NCBI GenBank assembly: GCA_003451585.1
Contig: DMEU01000004.1
Coordinates: 1 to 22,844, forward strand
DNA length: 22,844 nucleotides
Direction of reading: 5' to 3'
Source: Candidatus Omnitrophota bacterium
Lineage (GTDB): Bacteria > Omnitrophota > Gorgyraeia > Velamenicoccales > Velamenicoccaceae
This document shows, one piece after another, positions 14,764-22,844 of the stretch (the stretch's first letter is position 1; every line of letters starts with the position of its first letter). Position numbers and translations under genes: made by a program. Below the pieces are notes generated by a model that saw only the letters and a program-made list of their open reading frames with translations, ran no database searches and was not told the origin of the DNA.

Positions 14764-14782
14764 GTCAACCGCGTAGGTTGAC
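14764..14782 (+). promoter_or_regulatory. Small hairpin ahead of the gspC-like gene
   Basis: GTCAACC (14764-14770) and GGTTGAC (14776-14782) form a perfect 7-bp stem with loop GCGTA, just ahead of AGGTGG (14783-14788), the likely ribosome-binding site. It could modulate translation of the downstream gene; no U-tract follows. Confidence 0.4.
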
Positions 14783-14802
14783 AGGTGGTAGCGTCTAAAA
14801 AT

Positions 14803-15438
14803 ATGCCTGACGGAAACCTTACGCCTGAAGAAAAACTACTGCGCATCATCGAGTCCCCCCCAGGGAGAACCGGGCCGATGCGGCCTCAGCGCCGCAGCCA
14901 GGACCTTCAGATTACCTGGAAGTTATTGCGCGCTAAATACGGCGACAAGGTCAAAGTTCTTTTGAACGCAAAGGCCGTCAATGCGCTGCTTGTTTTTCTG
15001 GGCACGCTCGCTACTCTCTTTTTGGTAATTGATTTCTGGCTGGGTATTCCGCGCGCCAGTTCCGTGGAGCGAATAGAGGCTTTGGCCAAGGCTCAGGCCG
15101 TCTGGGACCTTACTATCGAGCGGCTTGACCCGCTGGCTGTTTATATGCAGGAGATAACCCAGCGAAACATATTTTCCCTTGCGCCGGAACCCACCTCGGA
15201 ACAGCCTGCGCCGGTAAGGCCCGCTGTCTCGCAGGAAAGGGCGTTGAAGATAACCGAGAATCTGAAGGTTGTGGGCATAATCTGGTCTGAAGTGCCGCAA
15301 GTCATTATAGAAAATATTTCCGAGCAGAGGACGCACTTGCTGAGCCGCGGCGGCTTGATAATGGGCGCGCGCGTAAAAGAAATCTTGAAGGACAGGGTTA
15401 TATTGAGCTATGATAGTCAGGAAATCGAATTAAGATAG
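14803..15438 (+). CDS. GspC/PilP-like periplasmic connector
   Basis: 211 aa from ATG 14803 (an in-frame GTG at 14785 would add six residues; AGGTGG at 14783-14788 favours the ATG). A cytoplasmic N-terminus of ~60 residues precedes a membrane helix (~60-80, ALLVFLGTLATLFLVIDFWLG region), a linker with a QRNIFSL motif typical of the start of the HR region, a Pro-rich stretch, then a small beta domain (~150-211) with LKVVGIIW, SRGGLIMGARVKEI and VILSYDSQEIELR, fitting the HR/PilP fold. It would bridge the platform to GspD. No PDZ domain follows. Position just before the secretin is typical. Confidence 0.8.
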   Translation: MPDGNLTPEEKLLRIIESPPGRTGPMRPQRRSQDLQITWKLLRAKYGDKVKVLLNAKAVNALLVFLGTLATLFLVIDFWLGIPRASSVERIEALAKAQAVWDLTIERLDPLAVYMQEITQRNIFSLAPEPTSEQPAPVRPAVSQERALKITENLKVVGIIWSEVPQVIIENISEQRTHLLSRGGLIMGARVKEILKDRVILSYDSQEIELR

Positions 15439-15444
15439 AACACC

Positions 15445-17112
15445 ATGATAAAAAATAAATATTTTATAACGTTTTTACTATGTATTCTTTTTGTGGGTTT
15501 CGCGCTTGTAGCGGCGGCCCAGGAGGAGGCACGTGGCCAGGGCCGTAGGCCCAGGGGGGATGTTCCTGAGATGCAGGCCGAGGAAGAGGGGGTTGATCTT
15601 GGCCAGAGGCCTGCAGCCGGTATTTCCGATACGCTTGCTGTCAAAGACGCGGGAGCCGGAAAGATCTCTTTAGACCTTAAGGGAATAGATATTTTAGAGC
15701 TTTTCAAGATACTCTCCATGAAGATGAACATCAACGTAGTGCCTACAAAAGATGTCACCGGCAGGGTAAATGTTTATTTAAATAACGTGGATTATGCGGA
15801 TGCGTTGGATATTATCCTTATAAATAACGGCCTTGCCGCCGAGTGGCGGGACAATATGGTAATCATAAGGACTACGGAACAATATCGGAGTATTTACGGG
15901 AGGACTTACGGAGAACGCAGGAAGACCAGGACCTTTCAGTTAAAGCATGCTTCCCCAAAAGCAGTACTTACCGCCCTCTCGGAGCTCAAGTCAGAAAGAG
16001 GAAAGGTCATAGTGGATGATGCGTCCGGCACAGTTATACTTGTGGATACGGCCGAGTTATTGGATCTGATGGAAAAAACCGCAAAGGCGCTCGATGCCCC
16101 CAAAGAGACCGAGATATTTGAGTTGAGATACGCCAAGGCAGAGGATGTCAAGAACCAGCTTTCGACCATCCTTACGCCCGGTTCAAGCGGTGTCGAGCTT
16201 GATGCCAGGACGAACAAGATAGCGATAAGCGACTTGCCTGATAAGATGAAAAAAATAAAGAGGATCATCACCGCTTTCGATGAGGAGACCAGGCAGGTAT
16301 TGATAGAGGCGCAGATCGTCCAGATATCATTAAATGACCGCACGCGGTTCGGGATTGACTGGGAGAAGATCTTCGTAAGCGCTAAAATGCGCGGCCTTGA
16401 TTATAAAGGTAAGTTCCCTGTCACCGGCCTAAGCAGCACTCTGGGAGAGATGAGCGTGGGGACGCTGGCGGCTAACGATTTTAATATTGTCGTCCAGGCG
16501 TTGAACAGCATCACCAAGACGAATATCTTGTCCCGGCCCAGGATAGCCGTGGTCAATAACCAGGAGGCCAGTATCCTTATCGGCTCCAAGGAGGTTTATT
16601 TCTCCCAGACACAGAGCCAGTCCAGCGTCACGACCACGACAGCGGAATCCGTAAATTATGTCGATGTCGGCGTCAAACTGAACGTCACGCCTAGCATTTC
16701 CGATGATGGTTTTATCGTGATGAAGATACGGCCGGAGGTCAGTACCGTTCGCGAGACCGCCACATCGCCTTTGGGCAGTACCGTGCCCGTGGTCGAGACT
16801 TCACAGGCGGAGACCACTGTCAAGGTCAGGGATAAAGCCATGGTTATGATCGCTGGCCTCATGAAAGAAGAGATGCGTAATTCCAGGGACCAGCTTCCTA
16901 TAATCGGCAATCTGCCAATCATAGGTTGGATTTTTGGGAATAAGGACACGCAAAAGGTAAAAACGGAACTCGCGATATTCCTTACCGCGCGGATAATTAC
17001 CGGGGATGTCGAGCATCTCGACGCGGAAAGGGAGCAGGTCATCGACCGCGGCATAATAACCAAGAAGATCAAGGGACGCCTGGAAGGGACAGCGCCGACT
17101 TTCGATGAATAA
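15445..17112 (+). CDS. gspD: Type II secretion outer-membrane secretin GspD
   Basis: 555 aa. Signal peptide 1-~24 (ends VAAAQ), an acidic/Arg-Gly-rich linker, an N0/STN-like domain (~73-143, ISLDLKGIDILELFKIL), two N1/N2-type domains (~160-218 and ~222-280), then the secretin core (~284-518) with VLIEAQIVQI, LSRPRIAVVNNQEASILIG (362-380), VDVGVKLNVTPSI and ending TELAIFLTARII. The short Ser/Thr/Gln stretch at 387-400 fits the central gate region. Secretins form the outer-membrane pore. Shorter than typical GspD (~650) by one N domain, closer to PilQ-like sizes. The ATG is 6 bases after the gspC-like stop without a Shine-Dalgarno, so translation is probably coupled. Confidence 0.94.
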   Translation: MIKNKYFITFLLCILFVGFALVAAAQEEARGQGRRPRGDVPEMQAEEEGVDLGQRPAAGISDTLAVKDAGAGKISLDLKGIDILELFKILSMKMNINVVPTKDVTGRVNVYLNNVDYADALDIILINNGLAAEWRDNMVIIRTTEQYRSIYGRTYGERRKTRTFQLKHASPKAVLTALSELKSERGKVIVDDASGTVILVDTAELLDLMEKTAKALDAPKETEIFELRYAKAEDVKNQLSTILTPGSSGVELDARTNKIAISDLPDKMKKIKRIITAFDEETRQVLIEAQIVQISLNDRTRFGIDWEKIFVSAKMRGLDYKGKFPVTGLSSTLGEMSVGTLAANDFNIVVQALNSITKTNILSRPRIAVVNNQEASILIGSKEVYFSQTQSQSSVTTTTAESVNYVDVGVKLNVTPSISDDGFIVMKIRPEVSTVRETATSPLGSTVPVVETSQAETTVKVRDKAMVMIAGLMKEEMRNSRDQLPIIGNLPIIGWIFGNKDTQKVKTELAIFLTARIITGDVEHLDAEREQVIDRGIITKKIKGRLEGTAPTFDE

Positions 17113-17848
17113 GTTTATAACGTTAGCCGTCATAGGTATCTTGTTTATCGCCTTAGCCGGCGCGGGGTTCTTATACAAGACGGAAGTTGACAAGAACCAG
17201 TTGTTGCGCGCCGAAACGTTGAAAACCGACAGCGCCACGCGGGAAGAGAACAAAAAACTCATAAGCGAACTTGCGAAATTGAAGGAATTGACCTCGCAGG
17301 ACAACCGCGCCATTTTAGAACAGATGAACACGCTTACCAAGGAGAGGGACGCGGCGGTAGCGGAACTCAACGAGGCAAAAAAGAGCGTGCTCAAAGAAAG
17401 GGAATTGTCCTTAGGGGTCAATGATGACCTTGAAATATTCCGCAAGGAAGTGGCTGTTTTAAGAAAAGAAGGCCGCGAGAACATAGGGTCGCTGGAAAAG
17501 AGTTATAATAAGAAGAAACAGCTTTACGATACTAGGATATTATCGCTTGAGGCATCACTCGCGAAGTGTTCCGGCAGGTTAAATATAGAGGCGGAGCGGT
17601 ACCACTACAATCTGGGCGTATTGTATTCGCAGAACAAGGATTACGACTCAGCGGTTACCGAGTTCAAGACTGCTTTAAACTACAATCCCAAGAACAGCAA
17701 CGCACACTATAATCTAGGTATTATTTTTGACGATTATTTTAAGGACAAGAAGAATGCCACTTACCACTACCGCACCTTTCTAGACCTTGCCCCCACCTCA
17801 GACGAAGCAGAATCAGTAAAAGAATGGCTTAAAACCATTGAAAAGTGA
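17105..17848 (+). CDS. Membrane-anchored coiled-coil TPR protein
   Basis: 247 aa. One N-terminal membrane helix (~4-24), a long charged heptad-rich region (~30-155), then tetratricopeptide repeats (~162-232: YHYNLGVLYSQNKDYDSAVTEF, then AHYNLGIIFDDYFKD) ending EWLKTIEK. The start overlaps the gspD stop by 8 bases, so it is translated together with the secretin. No family name can be given with confidence. A secretin-assembly or pilotin-like role, as for the TPR lipoprotein PilF/PilW, is possible, but this protein is anchored by a helix and not a lipid (inference). Confidence 0.75.
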   Translation: MNKFITLAVIGILFIALAGAGFLYKTEVDKNQLLRAETLKTDSATREENKKLISELAKLKELTSQDNRAILEQMNTLTKERDAAVAELNEAKKSVLKERELSLGVNDDLEIFRKEVAVLRKEGRENIGSLEKSYNKKKQLYDTRILSLEASLAKCSGRLNIEAERYHYNLGVLYSQNKDYDSAVTEFKTALNYNPKNSNAHYNLGIIFDDYFKDKKNATYHYRTFLDLAPTSDEAESVKEWLKTIEK

Positions 17849-17854
17849 TATAGA

Positions 17855-19219
17855 ATGGCGAAGCGTCCGACTATAGACTGGAAGACAGCGGCGGGTTTCG
17901 GAGGCCTGCTTTTTTTGGTCATCGCCGTAGGCATTATCGGCATAGCTCAGATACAGGATTTGAGCCGCGCCATAAGCCGCCTGGCTAATGTCCATATACC
18001 CTTGCAGAACGCCGTCTTTGAAATGAAGTCCGCTAATAGCCAGTATGCGATGGGCATACGCAATTATATGTTTTGGAGGGGCGCAAAATATCTCGATGCG
18101 GCTGTCGCGGCCGGCAAGCTGGATATCGTGCGCACAGCCTCCGAGAATTTTGACAGGCAATTGTCGTTCTACGCGTCGCTTGTGACTTCCCCTGAGCAAG
18201 AAGCATGGGTTGAGGCTGTGCGCAGGAGCCAGCAGGAGTTGAGGCAGGCTGGCGGCAAGATCATGGCCATGGCCGACAGGGCCGAGGCGGGCAGAGGCGA
18301 GGACAAAAAGGCCTCCGAAGATGCCCTCAGTAAACATTTGATGGATTTTGAGAGCCGGCTTTTTCAGTTAGATGCCTTTCTTGACGACCCACTCCAGAAA
18401 TTTAATTTAAATCAGATAGATAGACAGCTTGACGCGGCTGAAGCGGGCCGGGCGCGTTCAGTATCATTGCTGGTCTGGTCTATGGCCATAGGTTTATTTT
18501 TGGGGGCGCAGACCGCGTTCTTGATATATATGCGCAGCAGGCGTGAAAAAGAGCGGCGGGAAACCTTGATGCGCAAAGTGATAAAATTGGAGGAGGAGGA
18601 GAGGAATAACCTGTCTTCACAGGTCCACGATCAAATGGGCCAGGACTTAAGCGCCTTAAAGATATACCTGGGCCTGATAGATAAAGACCTGCCCATAGAG
18701 TTAAAAGAGCCGAGGGAAAAGATAGAAAAGACCAAGAAGATATTAGACGGCTTGATGGAAAAGACGCACAATATTTCAGAATTGCTGCGTCCGCCGGAAT
18801 TAGATGACCTGGGGCTTGTAGAGAGTATAGCTGCGCTTATTGTCCGCTACGAAGAGATGACGGATATCCGGTATTCCTACAAGAGGCCGCCTGAGGAGAT
18901 AAAGCTGTCTGTTGAATACAGCCTTACGTTATACCGAGTCGTCCAGGAGGCGCTCACGAACATCGTAAAGCACTCAGGCGCAAAGAACACAGAGGTATTT
19001 CTGGAGAAGAGCGGCGATATTGTGCGCCTGAGCGTTTGTGATGATGGCGTAGGTTTTGACTACGCGTCTTTTCTTAAAAAGACTTTGCGCCGTAAAGAAG
19101 ACAAGACCAGGCTGGGCCTTCACGGCTTGCGTGAAAGGATCGAACTGCTTGGAGGCAAGTTCGATATTACGGCGCAGCCCGGCCGCGGTACGAGGTTCGA
19201 AGTGGTCTTATACCCATAA
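17855..19219 (+). CDS. Sensor histidine kinase, NarX/DesK (HisKA_3) type
   Basis: 454 aa. Membrane helix ~12-31, a periplasmic helical sensor domain (~32-203) like four-helix-bundle sensors, membrane helix ~204-225, a linker, then the HisKA_3 dimerisation helix LEEEERNNLSSQVHDQMGQD (245-264) with phosphorylation site H258, and the ATPase domain with N box ALTNIVKHSGA (366-376), DDGVGFD (396-402) and LGLHGLRERIELLGG. It phosphorylates the adjacent NarL-type regulator. The gene starts 6 bases after the TPR gene, so it is probably transcribed with the secretion operon. The ligand cannot be guessed; the sensor faces the periplasm, where the machine works. Confidence 0.93.
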   Translation: MAKRPTIDWKTAAGFGGLLFLVIAVGIIGIAQIQDLSRAISRLANVHIPLQNAVFEMKSANSQYAMGIRNYMFWRGAKYLDAAVAAGKLDIVRTASENFDRQLSFYASLVTSPEQEAWVEAVRRSQQELRQAGGKIMAMADRAEAGRGEDKKASEDALSKHLMDFESRLFQLDAFLDDPLQKFNLNQIDRQLDAAEAGRARSVSLLVWSMAIGLFLGAQTAFLIYMRSRREKERRETLMRKVIKLEEEERNNLSSQVHDQMGQDLSALKIYLGLIDKDLPIELKEPREKIEKTKKILDGLMEKTHNISELLRPPELDDLGLVESIAALIVRYEEMTDIRYSYKRPPEEIKLSVEYSLTLYRVVQEALTNIVKHSGAKNTEVFLEKSGDIVRLSVCDDGVGFDYASFLKKTLRRKEDKTRLGLHGLRERIELLGGKFDITAQPGRGTRFEVVLYP

Positions 19220-19235
19220 CCAGGAGAAGTGGCTA

Positions 19236-19886
19236 ATGGCATACTCCGTTTTAATAGCTGACGATCACGACATCATACGTGAAGGCATAAAGAACATCTT
19301 AAATAAACAACCTGATTTCGAAGTAGTCGATGAAGCCAAAGACGGAGAAGAGGCTTTGGAGAAGACGGCGGCGCTTAAGCCCGATATCCTGCTCTTAGAC
19401 CTTACCATGCCCAAAAAAACAGGGCTTGAGATCTTAGAGCAAGTAAAACGGGCTTCGAAGGACACAAAGGTATTGATCATAAGCGTTCATAAGTCCGATG
19501 CCTATGTCATGCGCGCCTTAAAGGGCGGGGTGCGCGGTTATTTGAATAAAGAAAACGCGGCTGACGACCTCTTGCCGGCCTTACGCAAGATAACTTCCGG
19601 ACAGGTGTATTTGAGCGCGGAGATATCTTCTTATCTTTTTGAAAAGGCCGCTAAAGGGTCACAGGAGATAGCAAAAGAGACGATCTTGAGCAGCCGAGAG
19701 ATCGACGTGTTGCGCCTGGTCGTCGAAGGAAAGACCGCCAAAGAGATAGCCGAGGCGCTCTTCATATCCCCAAGGACAGTCGAGAATTACAAAAATAATA
19801 TGCTGCAAAAACTTAAACTGCACAAGACCAGCGACCTTATCAAATACGCCATCCAATCTAAGCTCGTAGACCTAGAAGGCTTGTGA
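19236..19886 (+). CDS. NarL/LuxR-type response regulator
   Basis: 216 aa from ATG 19236, which has AGGAG at 19222-19226. The frame stays open 180 bases upstream inside the kinase gene but that part reads as out-of-frame sequence. Receiver 1-~120: acidic D9/D10, phospho-acceptor D55 in LLLDLTMP, S/T at the VLIISVHKS strand, and the final Lys (GYLNKENA). HTH ~150-216: LSSREIDVLRLVVEGKTAKE, then SPRTVENYKNNMLQKLKLHK, the LuxR signature. Cognate partner of the preceding kinase (16 bases apart). It is a DNA-binding transcription factor; its targets are not visible, though the secretion operon or exported proteins are reasonable candidates. Confidence 0.94.
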   Translation: MAYSVLIADDHDIIREGIKNILNKQPDFEVVDEAKDGEEALEKTAALKPDILLLDLTMPKKTGLEILEQVKRASKDTKVLIISVHKSDAYVMRALKGGVRGYLNKENAADDLLPALRKITSGQVYLSAEISSYLFEKAAKGSQEIAKETILSSREIDVLRLVVEGKTAKEIAEALFISPRTVENYKNNMLQKLKLHKTSDLIKYAIQSKLVDLEGL

Positions 19887-19898
19887 GGCAGATTTCAT

Positions 19899-20705
19899 AT
19901 GAAGAGTAAATGTGTTTTGGTTTTGTGCCTATCGGCGTTTTTTAGCCTTCCTGCATGCTCATCCAGATTTTCTACAGTAGGAACGCAGGCGCAACACGGC
20001 AGCGTAAAACTTGCTAAGAATTTGTTTCTTCTGGACGACTATTCCGAATGGTATGGGGCAGGCAGGGTGAAGTCCACGGAAGAATTCGACATACTCAAGA
20101 AAGCCTTCGCGCTTTCTGCCGCAAAAGGCAACATCGGTACGTGGCTGGGAATACCTTCAATGCAGTCCACCGAAGATAACCATATGATGCAGGAATTGAT
20201 CGCGGAATTAAAGCCGGATTACATCATAGAGACGGGCACATATAAAGGCGGGACAACGTTGTTCTATGCCACAGTACTTGAGAAAGTAAGCAAAAACGGC
20301 AGGGTTATAACTATTGATATTGATCCGCAGGTTGAAGAAGCGTCAAAATTTGATGTATTCAGAGAGCGCGTAACGGTCTTAAAGGGTGATGTTGTATCTG
20401 AGGAGGTCATCAGCAGGATAGGTGATATCGTCAAACCAGGGGATACCGTTTTGGTCACGCTCGATACCAGCCATAAGAGAGAGCATGTTTTAAAAGAGCT
20501 TCAAGTATATTCCAAGTTCGTATCTGCAGGCGGTTATATCGCTGTTCAGTGCACGGCTTGCAATGTAGGGCATAATCCCGGCAACGGCCCGCTGACCGCA
20601 GTAAGGGCATTTTTAAGGCGTAACAAGGATTTCATTATCGATAACAAAAGGGAGAGATTTCTTTTTTCTTCTTTTCTTTCCGGTTTTTTAAAAAGAGTCA
20701 AATAA
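19899..20705 (+). CDS. CmcI-family methyltransferase-like putative lipoprotein
   Basis: 268 aa. Residues 1-20 form a lipoprotein signal (basic start, hydrophobic core, LPAC lipobox with Cys20), followed by SSRF. The rest matches the CmcI/rhamnosyl O-methyltransferase family: IIETGTYKGGTTLFYA (109-124, SAM-binding region), VITIDID (136-142), TVLVTLDTSHKREHVLKELQ (183-202), and the ending DFIIDNKRERFLF...GFLKRVK. In the family, metal ligands are an Asp (here D189) plus a Glu-Asp pair in a VEDT-like motif; here that pair is Gln217-Cys218 (codons 20547-20552). With export out of SAM's compartment, catalysis is doubtful, and a binding or structural role is possible (inference). GAGG before the start gives a moderate ribosome site. 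Confidence 0.85.
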   Translation: MKSKCVLVLCLSAFFSLPACSSRFSTVGTQAQHGSVKLAKNLFLLDDYSEWYGAGRVKSTEEFDILKKAFALSAAKGNIGTWLGIPSMQSTEDNHMMQELIAELKPDYIIETGTYKGGTTLFYATVLEKVSKNGRVITIDIDPQVEEASKFDVFRERVTVLKGDVVSEEVISRIGDIVKPGDTVLVTLDTSHKREHVLKELQVYSKFVSAGGYIAVQCTACNVGHNPGNGPLTAVRAFLRRNKDFIIDNKRERFLFSSFLSGFLKRVK

Positions 20706-20741
20706 CCGCACAAAATAGGTCTGGTGTTGTTTTGTGCGGTT
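20704..20741 (+). terminator. Perfect 12-bp hairpin after the CmcI-like gene
   Basis: AACCGCACAAAA (20704-20715) and TTTTGTGCGGTT (20730-20741) pair perfectly around a 14-base loop, beginning within the TAA stop. It marks the first sizeable gap after the T2SS-kinase-CmcI run, where an operon end would be expected. There is no U-tract on the 3' side, so it may be an RNA-stability element or a non-canonical terminator. Confidence 0.5.
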
Positions 20742-20844
20742 AGAGTAGATAGTGCAGCCATAAAGTGTGTTTTTACGGATGCCGGCGCTTTACCGGTTAT
20801 GTTAATATTTATATCAGATAGGAGGCGAATTTTTCTAAGCATAG

Positions 20845-22842
20845 ATGATGGTAAAGATGAGAGCATTTTTTTTACGATTTGTTTTAAGCATCATTGTTGT
20901 TGCTAATGGTGCTTTTTTTGTCCGGGCTGAGGCCGTTACTTTCCGTTCCGCCCTTGTATGGCGCCCGGACGGCAGGGGAGATTATTCTCTGCCTGCCTTA
21001 AAGCCGGATTCTATTTATACTTGTGAACCTGTGACAACAGATGGCCTGATAGAATCTATCAGTGTCAGCTGGCAGGCGCAGGGAGAGGTAAAGATGGAGG
21101 TAAGCGCAGATAACGGCCTGAATTATGTGCGTGCAGTAAACGGCGTGCCGGCCGAGTCGGGTTTTGTTCAGGGCACTGGCCTAAGGTGGAGGGCGGCGTT
21201 AGGAAAGGACGCAAAACTTTCGGAAGTAAGGATGGGATACAGTGATGCAAGCGGCGTTGTTTGCGGCTTCGGTCAACCGGTCCTGTCAGGCTTTAAATAC
21301 AGAAAAAAGATCCATATCACAGGTTCAAAAAGCGGCGATCTATATGGCTATCAGGTAAGGATAATAGCAGGCGAGTCTGAAGCAGCGCCGGGTTGCCATT
21401 TACATTTTTCGCGCCATGCAAGGCCTGATTTCGGCGATGTGCATTTTGCCTTGCCCGATTCAGAGACGCTCCTGCCATATTATCTCGAAAAGATTTCTGG
21501 AGAACCCGGCCTTCATAAGGCGGAGTTTTTTGTCAGGGTGCGCCAGATTCCTCCGGAGGGCATAGACTTATACGTATATTACGCAAACCCATTTGCCAAA
21601 AGCCCTTCAGACCCGCAGGCCACCTTTGACCTGTATGATGATTTTAAGGATAACGAGCTTGATGCCCGGAAATGGGATATACGCCTGGAGCCGGGCGGCA
21701 GCTACGCGTTGACAAAGGAAGGCCTTTTATTGGACGCGGCAGGCATTATGTCAAAAATTTTTGAGTTCAAAGACGGCATCATCGAGTATTCCGCGACCGC
21801 GGAAACAGGTTATGAAACACGCCTGATCATCCGCGACGCGGATCCTGATTCTCAATCGGACGCTGTCCAGGTGGCTTACGCGTCCGGTTTCAGGGGAGCT
21901 GAGCACTGTATCGCCGTAGGCAACACTGTCAAGGCGAATGTGGCCAGCCGCATAGCCGCCATCACCCGCTATGATTACCGCGTTATCGCCAGAGGCGCGG
22001 ATATAATATTTGAAAGATACAGCCCGGGATCCGAGCAGAGGCAGGCGATCGCGACATACAGGGACCCCGAAGGCCCAAGGCGCGGACACATAGGTTTAAA
22101 GACTTCCGGAGCCGGCCGCGGCCGGAGCAGGACCAGGTTCCACTGGGTCAGGGTAAGGAAATACGCCGATATGGAACCACGGGCTGTGGAAAGTCAAGAG
22201 GCGGGGGAAGAATTAGCGCCTATGGCCTTGTTTGAAAATATTGCTCTGGATCATAACGGAGATCTGATCCCGGCCGCAGGATATAACAAGGGTGTCTATG
22301 CGGTACAGGGGGTCAGGGCGCCTTACGCGGCCCGCGTGATCTCTCCGACATGGGAGGGCGGCGGCATATCCGTGGATGTGTCCGCTGATGGCGGCAGGGT
22401 CTTTAAGAGGAATTGTTCCGACGGAGCTTATTATTACACGGCCAGGGGCGATTTCAAAAAAGGCGAGGACCTTGGTTTTGTTGTTCGTCTCGGGCCGGGT
22501 GCTTCCAGATTGAAAGCCTTTTCCATGCGATATGCCCCAGGTAATATAACGGTGCTTTCTCCTAACGGGGATGAAACCTGGCTTCAAGGCAGCACTCAGG
22601 AAATAACCTGGACTGCCATGGACTATGAGGCATCTTATCCTGTGAGATTGGAGTATTCCACAGACGGGGCAAAGACATTCAAGCGGATAGCGGAAGCCAC
22701 AGAGAATGACGGCGAGTATCAATGGAAGGTGCCATCCGATATTGCGCAGGGATCGGTACGGGCTGTTGTAAAGGTGTCGGATGCCAATGACAGCTCAGTA
22801 AACGACCTGTCCGACCAGACTTTTATTATATCCTCAAAATGA
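20845..22842 (+). CDS. Secreted multidomain protein with DUF2341 and Ig-like C-terminal domain
   Basis: 665 aa. Sec signal peptide ~1-28 (ends FFVRAEA). Residues ~35-130: beta-rich with repeated SADNGLNY-type phrases. ~145-290: DUF2341 (FKYRKKIHITG, then PDFGDVHF, LPYYLEK, IDLYVYYANP...DLYDDF). ~290-440: lectin-like jelly-roll region (FKDNELDARKWDIR...GYETRLIIRD). ~480-570: another SADGGRVF-type beta domain. ~573-663: an Ig-like domain beginning ITVLSPNGDETWLQGSTQEITW, as in Kre9/KNH-like surface-protein domains. Likely carbohydrate-binding or surface structural, and a candidate export substrate (inference). The start is uncertain: ATGs at 20845, 20848 and 20857; AGGAGG lies 19 bases upstream of the first. 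The stop overlaps a possible next ATG (22839) at the window edge. Confidence 0.8.
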   Translation: MMVKMRAFFLRFVLSIIVVANGAFFVRAEAVTFRSALVWRPDGRGDYSLPALKPDSIYTCEPVTTDGLIESISVSWQAQGEVKMEVSADNGLNYVRAVNGVPAESGFVQGTGLRWRAALGKDAKLSEVRMGYSDASGVVCGFGQPVLSGFKYRKKIHITGSKSGDLYGYQVRIIAGESEAAPGCHLHFSRHARPDFGDVHFALPDSETLLPYYLEKISGEPGLHKAEFFVRVRQIPPEGIDLYVYYANPFAKSPSDPQATFDLYDDFKDNELDARKWDIRLEPGGSYALTKEGLLLDAAGIMSKIFEFKDGIIEYSATAETGYETRLIIRDADPDSQSDAVQVAYASGFRGAEHCIAVGNTVKANVASRIAAITRYDYRVIARGADIIFERYSPGSEQRQAIATYRDPEGPRRGHIGLKTSGAGRGRSRTRFHWVRVRKYADMEPRAVESQEAGEELAPMALFENIALDHNGDLIPAAGYNKGVYAVQGVRAPYAARVISPTWEGGGISVDVSADGGRVFKRNCSDGAYYYTARGDFKKGEDLGFVVRLGPGASRLKAFSMRYAPGNITVLSPNGDETWLQGSTQEITWTAMDYEASYPVRLEYSTDGAKTFKRIAEATENDGEYQWKVPSDIAQGSVRAVVKVSDANDSSVNDLSDQTFIISSK

Positions 22843-22844
22843 TG

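Noticed and set aside
16801..17484. Long antisense open frame (227 codons) on the minus strand
   Set aside because: It lies across gspD and the TPR gene, both well supported on the plus strand; its translation is Ser/Leu-rich low-complexity sequence typical of a shadow frame.
6628..17848. Type IV pilus locus instead of type II secretion
   Set aside because: GspG with its calcium-loop signature and GspK without Glu at +5 are specific to type II secretion; no PilT-like retraction ATPase is present.
19056..19235. 60-residue N-terminal extension of the LuxR-type regulator
   Set aside because: It lies inside the kinase C-terminus and has no domain; the ATG at 19236 with AGGAG begins exactly where the receiver fold starts.
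20724..20906. Small ORF in the gap before the DUF2341 gene
   Set aside because: Starts inside the hairpin with a GTG, has no ribosome site and overlaps the signal peptide coding region; no recognisable protein.

Overview
The window looks like a compact chromosomal segment of an uncultured Gram-negative bacterium. A secretin, a secretin-linked pseudopilin set and lipoprotein-type and Sec signal peptides imply two membranes. The style (F-ATPase with a b/delta hybrid, GspE with an MshEN domain, PilMN-like fusion, DUF2341 secreted protein, CmcI-like protein) resembles Candidatus Omnitrophota (PVC-related), but that placement is inference, not a database result. Every gene lies on the + strand, with many ATGA or short overlaps.

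Region 1 (1-1242): a tRNA-Glu(TTC) with a near-consensus sigma70 promoter, then a second near-consensus promoter driving a receiver-GGDEF response regulator. Its receiver has Glu where the phosphorylated Asp should be; the GGEEF active site and the RxxD inhibitory site are intact.

Region 2 (1252-6543): a rearranged F-type ATP synthase operon in the order epsilon, c, b/delta, alpha, gamma, beta. No subunit a gene is present. Delta survives only as a C-terminal domain fused to b, and alpha has a short N-terminus. The c gene is bracketed by two copies of a ~90-bp palindromic element; a third, shortened copy follows beta. The beta stop is the last ATPase codon before the secretion genes.

Region 3 (6628-17848): a type II secretion (T2SS) operon: GspE (with an N-terminal c-di-GMP-binding-type MshEN domain), GspF, a GspL-like PilM/PilN fusion, a GspM/PilO-like protein, four pseudopilins (G, I, J, K), a short GspA/ExeA-like AAA+ ATPase, a GspC/PilP-like protein, the GspD secretin and a membrane-anchored coiled-coil TPR protein. 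No prepilin peptidase is present here.

Region 4 (17855-22842): a NarX/DesK-type histidine kinase and its NarL/LuxR-type regulator, directly attached to the secretion operon; then a putative lipoprotein of the CmcI methyltransferase family that has lost two metal-ligand acidic residues; then a large secreted multidomain DUF2341 protein, a plausible secretion substrate. Its stop overlaps a possible next start at the window edge.

Two functional themes link the regions. First, c-di-GMP: a likely constitutively regulated cyclase upstream and a c-di-GMP-receptor-type secretion ATPase downstream. Second, export: the machine, its two-component system and candidate exported proteins are contiguous. 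The most unusual items are the ATP synthase layout with its palindromic repeats and the exported, active-site-altered CmcI-like protein.
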